NCBI GenBank assembly: GCA_013350335.1
Contig: CM023532.1
Coordinates: forward strand, 36,085,708-36,149,707
Length of the DNA stretch: 64,000 bases
Source: Chimonanthus salicifolius
Lineage: Eukaryota > Streptophyta > Magnoliopsida > Laurales > Calycanthaceae
Direction of reading: 5' to 3'
Shown: piece by piece, positions 37,654-51,000 of the stretch
How positions within the stretch are numbered: the stretch's first letter is position 1
Layout: every line of letters begins with the position of its first letter
Notes under the pieces: generated by a model
Told to the model about the DNA's origin: nothing
What the model saw: only the letters and a program-made list of their open reading frames with translations
Databases searched by the model: none
Position numbers and translations under genes: made by a program

Positions 37654-38549
37654 GGGTCCCCGTTTAGACATCCGGATTTTCTGCCTCTACATACCCATTT
37701 CCAGGTGCAGGTGGCTAATTACCATTTTGCCCCTGCATTTCCATTCGTTTGAACGAATTTCCAGTTCATTTCGCCATTCGTTCGAACGATTGAAGCAACC
37801 CCATCCAATTTTGATTCGTTCGAACGAATCACCCTTTTAAAACAATTAGTTCGAACGAAGGAAGCGGGTGAACAGTAACACGTGTTACTGTTTACCCGTG
37901 TTACTGTTCACCCATGTTAATGTTCACCCGTGGAAGGTGAACGAATGAATTCATTGAATGAATCGATTTTTTTTTAAATTTCAAAATTATTTTTTAAGCA
38001 CTGTGTATTTCCAAAAATTTTCAAATTAAATATCCGGACTAATTACGATAATATGATAAAAATACTTTAAGACTTCAAGGTCTTTTGACACTCCTAAATA
38101 TGTAAAACACAGTATTTTACAAATAAGGGTATTCCTAGGCTGTGCCGAAAACACATTTAGGAGTGTCAAAAGACCTTGAAGTCTTAAAGTATTTTTATCA
38201 GTTTATCGTAATTAGTCCGGATATTCAATTTGAGAAATTTTGGAAATACACAGTGTTTAAAAAATAACTTTAAAAATTTAAAGAAAATCAATTCATTCGA
38301 ATGAATGGATGAACAGTAACACGCGTACTGTTCACTCAATTCATTCGAATGAATTAAATTTATACAGGGTATTTATTCGAACGAATCAAAATCGCGGGAG
38401 TATGCATGTATTCATTCGAATGAATGCCAAAATGAAATGGGCATTCGTTCGAACGAATGAAAATGCAGGGGTATCGTAGTAATTTAGCCACCCACACCCA
38501 GAATCGAGTGTGTAGAGGCAGAAATTTCAGGTGTGTAAAAATCGAGCCC
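37654..38549. mobile_element. Large foldback element, about 0.9 kb, long hairpin
   Basis: The left arm (37654 to about 38103) and right arm (about 38151 to 38549) are inverted copies around a 47-nt loop. The inner 105 bp or so next to the loop match at about 95% by eye (the left arm includes CCGGACTAATTACGATAA and TTAAGACTTCAAGGTCTTTT). The outer ends share TCTGCCTCTACA and GTGGCTAA. Both arms are studded with self-palindromic words (TTCGTTCGAACGAA, ATTCATTCGAATGAAT) and with GAACAGTAACACG/TTACTGTTCACCC. Termini GGGTCC and GAGCCC suggest a GGG-starting TIR. I found no clear target duplication. It is probably a foldback or MITE-type transposon; it has no coding capacity. Confidence 0.8.
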
Positions 38550-38671
38550 TTTTTTTTTTTTTATGTTCATAGTGTTTAGTTCCTAGTTATATCTTATATA
38601 TTTTTTTTGAGGTTATATATAAGTCTCTTATACATAGGGTCATTCATTTTAATACAGGCAAAATTTGTTAT

Positions 38672-38854
38672 GAAACACTAGATGAGATGAAATTCTCATT
38701 TTATCCCTAATCAGTGTACCGCCGCTCATAAAGTACTGGTGTATTAATAACATGCTGCGTTGTATGTATATATTATGCATATCGGTACATCAATACTTGA
38801 TGAACGGTACACCAGTAAAGTTAAAATGAGCATTTCACTCCATCCCGTGTCGTC
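38672..38854. mobile_element. Probable MITE with about 60-bp inverted ends
   Basis: The left end (GAAACACTAGATGAGATGAA then CTCATTTTA and a CTGGTGTA word) is the inverse of the right end (TACACCAGT, TAAAATGAGCATTTCACTCC, ending CCGTGTCGTC). The arms are about 75-80% matched by eye. No target duplication was resolved. Confidence 0.55.
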
Positions 38855-39859
38855 TCTTTTTTCATTAATGATATTTTACTTATTTCTATTTTGAAACAAA
38901 ATCACCTTTAAACTCTAGATTTAAAGCTCTATTTTGATTTTGAGAGTAATTCTTTGTTTTCTTATTTTGACCCTGATATATTGTGATTTGTCAACTTCAT
39001 TACGAAAATGATTTTTGCACCTTCACCTTTTACCTACTGTGCATCCTTTCATGTGAAATTTCGATTTTATTCAAACAAAAATTTCCTCTTTTCTCTCTCT
39101 TTCTTTGCTTTTTTCGGATAAAATTGAAATTTCACAAAGAAGGAGGTGAAAAGTGGGGTTGCAGAAATCACTTCTCCTTCATCAGCCAAAATTCCTCTTA
39201 TTACCACCATCATAATTATATTCGAATTTTACACTTTATCAAGAATAAAAATGGTAAAATTTTCTAATGTAAACTTTTTTTTATCATCTCTCTTCCCTCC
39301 CCTTTTAAAATTCATCATGGCTTAATGATAAATTTCTATTATTGTGCCATAATATTTTGAATGAACTGACAATAACTCTTATCATATATATTATATATAG
39401 ATGTATGATAGATTATAATGGAGTAAAAGAAAGAAATCATATGGTCATTTTATCTCACTTATTTTACAATTAATGGAAAGATAAATTCATTATCTTTTAT
39501 TATAAAAATAAGGATATCTCTCTGAATTTTTTAATATAATTAATTAATTAGTTGAATTAGAGACACTAATTCATTCAAGAATGTATCAGATAATCAGTTT
39601 TAAGCCAGTTCATCTGCTATCCGACAAACCATTTGGAATTTTGACCTTTCGATTGTTAACGTCCCATGCATATAAGGGACTTTGTTCCATGGTAAAAATC
39701 AAATCTTTTCATATCTAATTGGATTTAATTTTTATAAGGAGTATCATGTAAAAAATTGCCTAACAATCTCATTTATTGTCATTTACTGAGCTGTTTCTTT
39801 ATAGAATCTATATAGTTTAAGAATATCTGACTCATGAATGATGTCTATAGTATAACATG
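38855..39859. other. Gene-free AT-rich stretch
   Basis: I see no exon, RNA gene or clear repeat structure in this kilobase beyond low-complexity T-rich runs and short TATATA tracts near 39380-39400. Confidence 0.5.
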
Positions 39860-39868
39860 TTATATTAA

Positions 39869-40173
39869 GGGAAGCGATCTTCCCAACATTTCGTTTAACG
39901 AGACACGAGATTTAAGGTATTATCTATTTTACCCTTTTACTGTCGTACAAAAGCATTTAAAAAAAATTCAGTGATCTGATCAGTGAGCTGGTCAGTGATC
40001 CGATTTACTGTAATGTATGAAAAAAATATTTTCACTTAGATAAATTTCAGTGAGCCGATTTATACCACAGTGGAAGGGTCAGTGATCCAGTGAGCTGATT
40101 CAAAGGGTAAAATGGGTAATACAGTAAAACCCGTGTCAGGATTAAATAAAATGCTCGTGGGAGGATTGCTACC
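39869..40173. mobile_element. Mutator-like MITE with a perfect 9-bp duplication
   Basis: A 305-bp element starting GGGAAGCGATCTTCCC and ending GGAGGATTGCTACC; reverse-complemented, the right end starts GGTAGCAATCCTCCC. The inverted ends run about 75 bp to TATTTTACCCTTT. TTATATTAA occurs exactly on both sides (39860-39868 and 40174-40182). A 9-bp duplication with long TIRs points to the Mutator superfamily. The interior has repeated GTGATCCG/GTGAGCTG words. The first bases resemble the termini of the element at 22563. Confidence 0.85.
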
Positions 40174-41120
40174 TTATATTAAGTGTTAAATAAGATTTAG
40201 TGTGTGCAAAAGTAGAGGTGCAACTTAAGTTGGGTTTTAATCTTACTCACATGATTTGACTAGAAAAATCATTGGGTTGAATTATGTATTTATAAATTTA
40301 GGGTTGGATCAAGCTAGAAAAAAATTACATGGAAGTTAGACCGACCTGAACTCAAAAATTTAAAATTAATGCAATCCGACTTGACTTTTAGGAAATATAA
40401 AAAACTTGTGACGATTTTCTTTACTCAAGTCTGGTCGTCAAGAACTCAACGAATTATGTTGAGATAAATAATTTCAACTGATAATTCAGATCGAGTCAAA
40501 TAAAACTCAATTTATCTTATATAAATTAGATTAATTTATTAAAACTCGAACACTACTGCAAAACCCTCGAAAGAATTGTGGAACTGAGGCAAATGAAAGA
40601 CAATAAATCATTTCCTAAAGTCACAAGTGCGGATGGCATCCATTTTCCTTTCTATGGTTGATGTGTGTGGAGGCTTGACTTTGTATTCTTAATTAGAATG
40701 GAGACATACCTATAGGTCTTACCTACCTATTTATAATATTATTATAAGGTTTAGTATCAAAATCATTACAATGACCAAATCATTTGTTAAAGAAAGGTTA
40801 TTGATTTTGATCTTTTTTATGTAATATAAAATCAAGAGTGATCTTCTCTACTTTTTTTTTTTTTTTGTAGATGTCTAATTTTATAATATCTTTTTTATGA
40901 ATGATTTTGTCCTCCATTTTAATTATTAACATGAGTGGTTGATTAACTAGTTAGTGATTCACTTGTTGATATACAATATTTCATATCTAGATTTTCATTT
41001 TAGCAAAATTTTAATTCTAAATTTATCAAACATATTTAGAAAACTAATTTAGTTACAATTTTTAGAGATATGACCAGGCAAAATGGATGAACAGCTGCAA
41101 CAAGTCAACAAGGGTCTTTT

Positions 41121-41202
41121 GGTTTTTCAACTGTGGAAGCCGCACACGAGAGTGGACGCTCGGTTTTTCAATTGTGGAAGCCGCACACCAGAATGGAGGC
41201 TT
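41121..41202. repeat. Tandem duplication, 41-bp period
   Basis: GGTTTTTCAACTGTGGAAGC followed by CGCACAC is found at 41121 and, with a few changes, at 41162. It is a small GC-richer island in AT-rich DNA. Confidence 0.8.
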
Positions 41203-43079
41203 GTATAAAGAGGAGAATGGAAAGGCAGAAGTGTAAATAGAAGGGGACGCGATTAGCGGCGTGAAGAGGGAAGAATGTCGTTTTACATAAAAAATGATGA
41301 GCGCGACAGAACTTCAAAGTTCAGACCTTTTATCAGTCTCCTAAGTATTTTTTTTTAATAGTTTTATTCCGCTCTTCACATTTAAAGTAAATAAGTGACA
41401 GACATTTTTAGCTGTTTAATTTTTTAATTTTAATAATTCATTTTATGATTTTTGAATTAGATAGATAAGAATTCTATATCTTCTTATTTTATTTAATCTA
41501 AATGCTTTTATTACTTTCCTATACTTGAACAAGGTTAAAAACTACATGTAATTTCAAAATTTTTTAACGAGCATCTATCTCAATACAACATCAAGTCTTG
41601 TTTCGCGAGTAATAGAGGATAATAAAAGTAACTCTTGTTTACTCACATTTCGTAACTAAAAGGTATGAATAAAAAGTCTAGATTTTATCCTTCTAATTTC
41701 ACATTTAAAATCCTTCAATATTCATAATTAGTTATCCAACTCTGATTTTCCACTCCTATAAAATTTACCCTTCATCCAAATAATTCCTAATACATGAATT
41801 TTAAAAGACCAACATGAATTTTAAAAGACCAACAATAGTCTCCTAAGATACCTTACTCAAGGCACTTTCATGTGGGCCTACAGAAACCTATGTAGATATG
41901 TTGTATTGAATTGATCGGAAAAATAAAGTTCTATTTTTAAACTTTCAAGAATGGTGATTTTAGATAGAAAAAGGTGGGAAAAAGGAGAAAGTGGGTGTTG
42001 TAATATGAGAGAGTGTAATAGAAACAAAATAAAATAAAATAAATTTCTATTAAAAATAAAATAAATTTAAATTACATATATCATATAAGTGAAAACATTA
42101 CTTTGGCGAAGTGAAAACATTATTGAAGATCCCATGCACAACGAGTGAAAAGCACTAAAAACATTTTGTTTTTTTATATTATAAATAAAAATGACCTCAA
42201 ATATCATATTTATTTGAGAAAAGGATATCTCATTTTATTGACTTGTAATTTTAATTTCTATCTAAGGATAAGAAGAGTATAAAATAGTTTTAAATTATAA
42301 TTGTAAGATATTTTTTGTATAACAAAATATAAGAAAACTCTTTATTAAAAATTATGATGCTGAAATTAAGTTCTAAAACATAAAACAAATTTTGCTGTAA
42401 CATCATCTTGTCTGCTCTTTCTTCACCCTTGTGGGATGAAACAAAAGCTCTCCAGTCAAAAAGAGATACAAGGAAAAGCCTACCTCTTTCAATTACCAAG
42501 GAAGTCGTTTTAACTTTTTAAGTGGTCAAAGACATTTATGTGGAGCCCTCTTAAGATTTTACTTTTACCATGGACTTCACTCAAGACACATTTTCTTGTC
42601 CCAGGTGAATCATATGTAAAAGATTTGACCAGAATACCTTAGTTTTTATTACGTATACAAAATATGGCTGATACGTTTTATATCTGTCTCAACATATTTA
42701 AAAAGGGTGATATAAATATCAGTATGTTGCTATTGGAGTCTAAACAGGTGATAGGCAGGTACAGACGAATACATATTGGCCTATTATAATTGATACATAT
42801 TGATTCGCCGATGCAAATCTATGAGGTGAGATCAGATAAAGAATCTAAGTTACTCGAGTTAATGGATGAGATTATGTATAGGTGTTAGTCGCTTATTTTT
42901 AAGAGAGGGAAGGAGAGGTTAATGAAGAAGAAACTAGGGTGGTGCTGACACGGGCAGATGGGTCTCTCGGCCCAAGTCAAACCCAATTAGATAAAAGGAC
43001 CTGAGTCAGAGTTTAAGATCAAATCTGAATATAGGACCCACATTAAAACCCAAATCGATTATGTTTATATTTTATGATG

Positions 43080-43460
43080 ACATTGGGTTATTGGGCTTTA
43101 ATTGGCCCAGGTTTGGAAGAAGCGAGTGAGTGAGTGGATGAGTCATTATCTGCTTTAACTCAGTCAAATCATGATTAATGATGATTATATATATATATAT
43201 ATGGGCAGGTTGTATGTCTTGAGAACAGAGCACAGATTGTCGGCCTCTGCTTATTCTTCTTACCATTTCTGTTCTCACTTTCTCGCTCTTTTTCACGTGA
43301 ACTGCGCTCTTCTGTCTGTAATTGCATTCGTGCCAAAAGAGAGGCCCCCCCTCTCTCTCTCTCTCTCTCTCACTCACCGACTTAGGGTTTGGAATTCAAA
43401 ATTTCTTCATGTTCATGAACTGTCATTTTCGCCATGGGTAAACAACCTGGGGTGAAAATT
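43080..43460 (+). promoter_or_regulatory. Orphan promoter-like segment (site II, (CT)n, telo-box)
   Basis: Two TGGGCY site-II-type motifs (TGGGCT at 43092-43097, GGCCCA at 43104-43109), a TA-rich tract at 43187-43202, a (CT)n leader at 43351-43371 and a telo-box (TTAGGGTTT, 43382-43390) lie in the order seen at promoters of plant translation-related genes. An ATG in good context (GCCATGG, 43434) opens only a 20-codon frame, and no following exons were recognised. It may be a captured or decayed promoter and first exon. Confidence 0.4.
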
Positions 43461-45005
43461 CTATTTGCAACAGTTACACCCGTATTGACAAATTGATATA
43501 TTCTCTGTTTTTCTAATTTTTTATTTTTAAAAAAAAATCTGAAAAATTATATAAAATCAAGAAAATCCTAGACTTCTTTTTTTAATATAATTTTATCATT
43601 ATTTTGTGTTAATTTAGATATTTAAATATGATTTTGAAGTTATGAAATTGAGAATGTAAAATATTTTGAAAAAAAACCTAAAAATTCTAACATGAATAAT
43701 AAAGTTCAGTAATTTTCTGCTCATTTTTTCATGAAAAATGACCATTTTGAGTTATTTTTATCATGTTCTTTCCGAATTTCGACTCTTAAATAATCTCAAA
43801 TTCAATAATAAAGTGTGGAAGAACTTTCTGCTTCAATCCCTATTCCTATTGTATAGCTCTTTGAGTCCTCTTTCCAACACCTCGATACGACAAAGTTATA
43901 CCCATTTTATCAGAAATACTCTGTTCAACATTACGAATCAACGTATCAACAATTTTTTTACTTAGGTAACAGTGGAGTAATAGTAATAAAGGATGGTCAC
44001 CTACACGGTTACACTCACCTAAATGGTGTATGCAGTTTTATTTTGGACACTTTAAAACATGAGTTCCATCAAATAGAACACTGATCAGAGCATGAATTGA
44101 AAGGATAAAAAAGTGGTGTTTGTGATATAACACTTTCGTTTTAGAACTTGGATATAAGGCCTAACTGACCCAAATTGATGTCAGATCCAGCACTTAATAG
44201 GCCAGATATCGAACTGAGTTCATCTAACAGGCCCAAGGGCCCATTTAAATTTAAGAATGGTGAAAATGGAATAGAATGGACTGGATGAATTTTAACCATC
44301 CCAAACCCAAAGGTCAGTCCATCTCATTCATCCTACTACTCTTAAAACCATATATAATCTAAGAGGCTGAGAAATAAATTAAACAGAAAAAAAAAAAAAG
44401 AGAGAAAGAAACTCCCAATGAGCTGGAAAACCTAAACAACATCCAACCATAATCTTTCAAATTTTCACCTACCATCCCTCTGGATCAATGAAGCATGGGT
44501 CCTGCATGCATGGAAATGGTCGCATTGAGAAACTGTAAATCAGGGTTAATGATGATCCAGTGCCCATATGCAGTTCAGTAGGAGGGTTAAACCACTTAAA
44601 ATGTGGAGGGAAGGGAAACAAAAAAGACAAGATAGATGGAGGGGTGGCTGACTATATGGTCTATGATAGGGTTAAATGAAGTAGAAAACGAAAGACCGAC
44701 CCTAGATAGATTGGATTTTGGCTATGATGATGATAATGATTGAACAAAGCACGTAGAAGTATGTAATTGCAAAATGTATTATGTATGAGAAATTCATATG
44801 TGTAAACTCTTTAGTAATTTTCATGAAGAAGAAGAATAGTTCAAATGTGGCACTATATCCACAAAAAACAAAACCATCCTCTATTCTATGTCCAACTCCT
44901 GTTTCCAGCATATATGGATTGGATTTCAGTAGGACAGAAGCGGATCGAATATATTTTGGTGACTTACACTGTACATTGGTGATGTATATATTCTGATGAT
45001 CGGTA

Positions 45006-48000
45006 TCACCTGAAGGGTTCGACGGGGGCAGACTCTTCAAGAAGTACAGCAGCCTGAAAACACTCGGCGGCTTCAAGTGCTGATCTACCGCCATCTGCTC
45101 TATAAATTAAACCGAGATTGAACCAAGCTTTATGATTTGTTCGGTCTAAACGCAGTGCATCGGTCAGAAAGCTTCTTGCAACAGCTGAAGGTTCTTGATG
45201 AAGCTGTCTGAGAATGACTGCCGTCGAGACCAAGCTAGGTACATGGGAGGGGTCTAGTTCCAAAGCATTTGCAAATGCCTCCAGGGCTTCTTGGTGAAGG
45301 CCCTTTGCTTCATACAGTGCTCCTGAAAAACCCAGCAGCTGTTTGGATCATTTATATTAACAAATTAAGAAATTTGCCTAAGAGTTTCTATTGTTAGACT
45401 TTTTGGTGTAATACAAGTGAATTGCTAAATATGAGATATTGAGATACAATATAGCATGTATAACTCAGCTACTAGAGATTCTTCTCAGACAACTTGGCAA
45501 AAAAATGTGCCAATACAAATGCACAGTAGCAAGAACTATGAGTCCTGTTACGAAATTGCCGAAACCTGAAAAAAATCAATTGTTTTTTACCGAATCATTC
45601 ATTGTAGAGAGCTTATATTTAGAACATACAAACCACTGGCTCTCTCTTCTCGAGTTCCACAGAGACACAACATGGTACAAGGACTCCTAAGGGGATTCCA
45701 AAAGGCACCGACTCATCTATGACTTACACAAACAGTATATCTCTCTATCACAAATTGAGTAGAATTCTTTCCTGTATGTTTTCTCTGATTTGTGACAAGA
45801 ACTTATAGCGCAACTGGTAAGGGCTCATGGTTGCAATCTAAATGTTGTGGGTGCAAGTCACATGGGCATCAGATAGACAAGCGGCCCATGAAAATAATTT
45901 GCCCAATCCAAATATAAAGGCCAACTCTAGATTGATGGGATAAACAAAATATGATGTTGATGATGTTTTTTTTCTGATTTGTATAGCTGTTGGGCATGTC
46001 CTCTAGTGGAGTTCAGCTGGGTGTATTCTTTCTCTTGTCATCAATAAAATAGTAACCTTTGAAAGAGAAAAGAAAGAAAGAAAAGAAAAACAAAATCAAC
46101 CCAATCTTTAAATCATGTTTAATAGTGATCCCATACTTCAGAATGCTTTTGACATTGCAAGAGCAGAAGACTTTCTAAACCATCAAAGCAACCTCTTAAA
46201 ATTAACAAATTACCAATCTGATTTTGCATAAATTCGACTGAATGACGAAAAGAAAAGCAGGAAAAATGATCAGTACCTGTTGTATGCCATCTTGAAGCAG
46301 TATGAGGACTAATAGCACTTGATTTGGATAGACAGATCTCAGCATCTTGCCACTGAGACATGGTTATGTATGCATAAGCCAGATCATGCCATATTTCTAT
46401 TTCCAAACTTCTGTGATAGATTCCTTGCTGTCATGAGAAAGTAATAAGGAATAAGAACTCCAGTTGGGAATTTCTTGACTTCTAGATTTGTGAATGGGAT
46501 ACCATTGTACTAGCTTGAAGAAAGTAATGATTAAATGGAACTACAAAGAGAAGTACTAAACCCAAAGAAGCCCTTTTTTCTTCAAAATTTTTGTGCTAAC
46601 AATAATTTTATAGATAGGAAAAAAATAAAAAACAGCTGACAAAGGCTCATCAGACAAGACAAGTAGATCAAATAAATTTCATATGCTCTCAATAATAAGC
46701 TGCAAACTATTTCACATACTCAACATTTTAACGCATTAATTTTGGTTAGTCAAACTTAAAGCAGGCAATTTCATAAAAGTGAACAGCAATGCAACCTAAA
46801 ATTACCACTTTCCAAGTAGGTTTCTGGTTGGCTTTCATGGCCATTTTCTGTTCGAGGCCTAACCTGCCAATTATCAGGGTATCACCTCATTTTAGGTCCA
46901 ATCACTGGACCAAGGCTTAATTCCCATTGCTGTTAAATTAATGATCAAGCCAAGGCCCAGACTCAAGATAGTTTCCAATGAGAAATGCAGGCCTCTTTAC
47001 AATTACCATGGGCCAAAGAATAGAACCTGTAGGCAATGCTCAAAAATATTAAGCCTGTTACTTAGATTAGCTTATTGATGCTTAAATTTCAACAGTACTA
47101 TTAAATCAGGTAGTCTTCTTTTTTTCTTTTTTCCTTTTTTTTTTTCTTCAAAGATAGGTCCAGTTTCATGCTTTCTTGCCAATTCTCCATTAGAGTAAGC
47201 AACAATAAACAAAATAATCAGCATCTAACCTTTAAAATCTTCTTCCCTATTCTAAAGCTTTTTCTTAGAACATGAAGGTTTGCAAGAAGATGAGTATATG
47301 TTTCAATGGCGTTTGTCAATTGTCCCTGTGCAATCTGGATTTTAGCTTTTGTTCGCAACAGTTCTCTCTGGTCCCAGTTCCCTGTTTGATCCAGAGCAGC
47401 ATTAATAATCATTTCAGCTTCAAAAAACCTCTTTTGAGCTGATAATATCCGAGCCAGGAGAATCCACCCTCTTACATTTGATCCAGCATCCATCTTCACT
47501 AGCTGCTTTGCATAGCCAAGCGCTCTGTCCAATTTCCTCTGCTCTGCAGTTTCTAGGCTGAGATGGAAAAGGATTTCTGGATCTCCTCCAGTCACTAATG
47601 TTTTAGCCTTTTCCAATGCCTCCAGTGCCTCACATTGTCTAGGGATTCTCTCAGAATCAGAGACAGAAGATCTAGCCTGACCCGAAAGAGAGATTCCTAG
47701 TAAGCATTCAGCAATGCTTCTCAAGTGAACACACCCATCATATAAATTAGAAACTGCTCTTCGTGCATAACACGTGCCTTCTTCAGCATATTTACTGTTT
47801 TTGCCACAAATCTTTGATGCTAACAACAATGCATGGATACAGTCTGGATTTCCTCTACTACTAATCAACTTCTCTAAGATATTCAAGGCAATTTCATCAT
47901 CTCCTTCTCCAAAATAACATAGAGCAAGAGTGTAATATCGTTCTCTTCTCTCCAGAATTCCAGGAAGTAACTGTTCAACCTGACTGGTCAATGCTTTTAG

Positions 48001-51000
48001 CTCCCCTGACATGGCTAATGCAAAAGTAAGATGATCAACTATTGATGGGTCCCATTCAATCATTTTGAGAGCAATCTTCCTTAACAGAATCAGTAGCAGG
48101 AGAATTGCCTCTTCAATATTGTTTTTGGGTACAAAGGAACCTTCCATTTGTGAACGGAGGTTTGGGGGACTTGCATCTGTGCCACAATAGAGAAGAACAA
48201 TTGCAAATTCTTTCTGTAATTTTGCAGCAGTCAACATGTCAAGTTTCCAATGATAGAGGAGGGCTTGACGGTACGACAAGATTGCCTCATTGAAGAAGCC
48301 TGCAAGTTTCCATAGCTCCGGAAGTAACTCAACAGCCTTTGCGATAGTCTCCTCCAACTTACTATCAGTACCAAAGTTCTGAGGCAAGCCTTGGGGCAAT
48401 GCGGATTCAACTGTATCCAGAATAACTTTGCATGTTTGAGCAGCTTCTGCAAAAACCAATTGTGAAGAAACATTAGCTGGGCAGTAATTGTTCATCAGTT
48501 GTTTTTAATTAACTTGAAAGCCAAACATGTACTCCTATGGGATTAGTAGATATCCATTTTGCATGACATGTGTCTACATTGTCTGTCTGGATTAGGAGAA
48601 CATGTCCAGCTTTTCTCCTTGTGCGTTTCATTTCGTAATTTTTTTGGAAAGGGGATTTCTACGAGATGACATCATGCTGCATCATTCATGTGTGTGTTAC
48701 ACAAACACACAGAAAGAGAGAGAGAGCAGAAATTAATTAGAACGAAACTACAAGCATATAGTTATTATTATTATTATTTTTACATGTGTGCTACACTGCA
48801 AGTGTTTGAGGTGCTTGAAATACTGAATGTAGACTTATCATTCCTACAGCCTACCTTGTGGAGCACCATGGATTCAATAGGAAGGTTTTAAACAAGAGAG
48901 AACATGTTGAATTCCATCTTTCCAAGAAAAAAAAGGAAAAACCTTTCTCGAAAGAAAAAAGTGCAGTAGAATGATTTCAAGGACATCCAAAATTTGTACA
49001 AACCAAGATGGTCAATAACACAGTGAATGCAGCTATTTGCTGAGGCACCATCTCAATGACAATGAAACCATCCTTTCAACACCACATGTACCCTGAGGGA
49101 AATAATTAGGAAAGAAAAGGAGGAAAAATAGTTGAACTTGAGCAAGGAATTAAGGAAGCAACAAAACTACAACAAATCCAGAGCTTTTGTATACCTTTAA
49201 ACCTCCCAAGTTCCTGCAGTGATCTGGCTTTCAGGAAAATAGCTTCAAAGAGCAAATTAATGCCATGCAAAGACATGGGTGGGGAAGCATCACTGATGGA
49301 GTGGCGCTTGCGGCCATCAACTCTTCTAGGAAGGGAGTTTTTTATTTTTGGAGTTATTGCAGCAATGTCAATTCCATCAAATACATGAAGGGCTGCTTCT
49401 ACATTTCCTCTTTGATATTCAAGCCTCCCTAAGAGTGCTCTAGCTTCCTGTAAACAAGACAGCTCTTTAAGCCCAACTATCATATTCCTTTTAACAATAC
49501 AATAGAAAAGTCAAATCAGAGAAAGACCCCATACACAGAAGAATTTTAGGACAAGGCCTCAAAACATCTCACCATTGCAGCCACAATAGACATCATGTCC
49601 CTTCCTAGAAAGGAATTCAAAATTGAAGTGATTTCATGAATAAAATCCATTATGTAAATGCTTTTCATGGAAGAACCAAAGAGAGTTCATCTAAATTTTA
49701 AAATTTTCAGTGAATTCATGATAAAACTAATCTATGTTGCATGATACAGGTGAGTACCAGAGTCCGACATGGGTGCAAGGTGTCGGACTCCATAAACCAA
49801 ATAAAAGGACTTGAGAACTTGGCACCATTTTTTAATATAAATGAAAATGAAAATTTATTTTCAATGAATAAGGTGTGAAAATAACACGGTAGAAAATAGT
49901 GTACTAGCTTTACTCTAAACAATTAAGTGAAAAATGTATCAATATTTTAATTAGGTTTAAAGAGGAGAAAGGTGTGGTAATATTTTTGTCATCTTAGAAA
50001 CAATGTTGAAAGATAATAGAAGAGTCTATGAAAACCAAGAGCGAGTGTCCGACATGTATGCAAGTGTCCAACATGAGTGCATCACACATGTTGAAGAGTC
50101 CAAGCAACACAGAACCCAAAAACGTAGATGGTGTATGATGAATGGACTAAAACTTGTTCAACTGAGTAGATTTTCTACACATTCATGTGGGGAACAATAC
50201 CTTACTGTAAAATAGAATCATACTCTATATGCACATTAGAAGACATCCAACAAAGGGTTCTCACAGTTAAATTGTTGTACACTTTGAGGGTGCATTATGA
50301 TAGTAATTAGTAAGACTAATTTAGCCGAAAGCATACTATCCCTGGAATCTTACCCCTTCAACCTCTGAGTACTGTCATCCGAGATAATGATTGGAATAGA
50401 GAACAAGAAGTCCATCTATGTTCAACCATTTTTTTCTCTCACATGCAAAGCTTGTGATTCCTTCGTCAATCTAATTGATCCTTCACAACGGAAATACCAC
50501 ATCATATAGTAGAAATCGTTAACAGATGAAAATCTAATTCACCACTATGTCCTGTAAAAGGTTGGAAAGTGAAGCAGTTATATTTATTTCTTGAGTTTGT
50601 TTTCCTAGAAGAGCCTCTATCTTTTGAATTTATTTGAAAGAAGTTCCGAAGTGTCATTATTTGAAAGAGCCTATAAGGCCCCTTGACTGTCATTTACTAA
50701 TGGTTAACCAATGTTTGCATTGGTATCTTTCTAAACTTAGACTTTGGGGCCCACTTGGAGGTCACCACCACTTAAGAAGAGAATAAGTATTTTTTATGGA
50801 TTAGTAGTCTCAAAAATCAGTTAGATCTTACATTTTGAGGCTTAAAAATCTATGATAACAAGAAAACTTAGTTCCAATCCAACAGTGTAACTTTAATCAT
50901 GAATTTGGGCATGCTTGATATACAAGATGTAGTGGGTTTAAGGGGAGAAAATGAGTGGCAAGAGGGCATCATGTGGGCGCCATAAATTACTTCACATGGC

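Larger units (their letters stand above)
40183..45005. other. Intergenic DNA between RhoGDI side and NPGR1 3' end
   Basis: No complete gene was recognised. It contains degenerate repeat DNA at 40200-40570 (AGAGGTGCAACTTAAG start), a 41-bp tandem duplication at 41121, an isolated promoter-like segment at 43080-43460, and AT-rich repeat DNA at 43490-43980. Confidence 0.5.

Noticed and set aside
43738..43965. A 75-codon plus-strand frame downstream of the orphan promoter
   Set aside because: Biased, AT-driven composition, no domain, and the DNA resembles dispersed AT-rich repeat; not credible as an exon of the promoter at 43080-43460.
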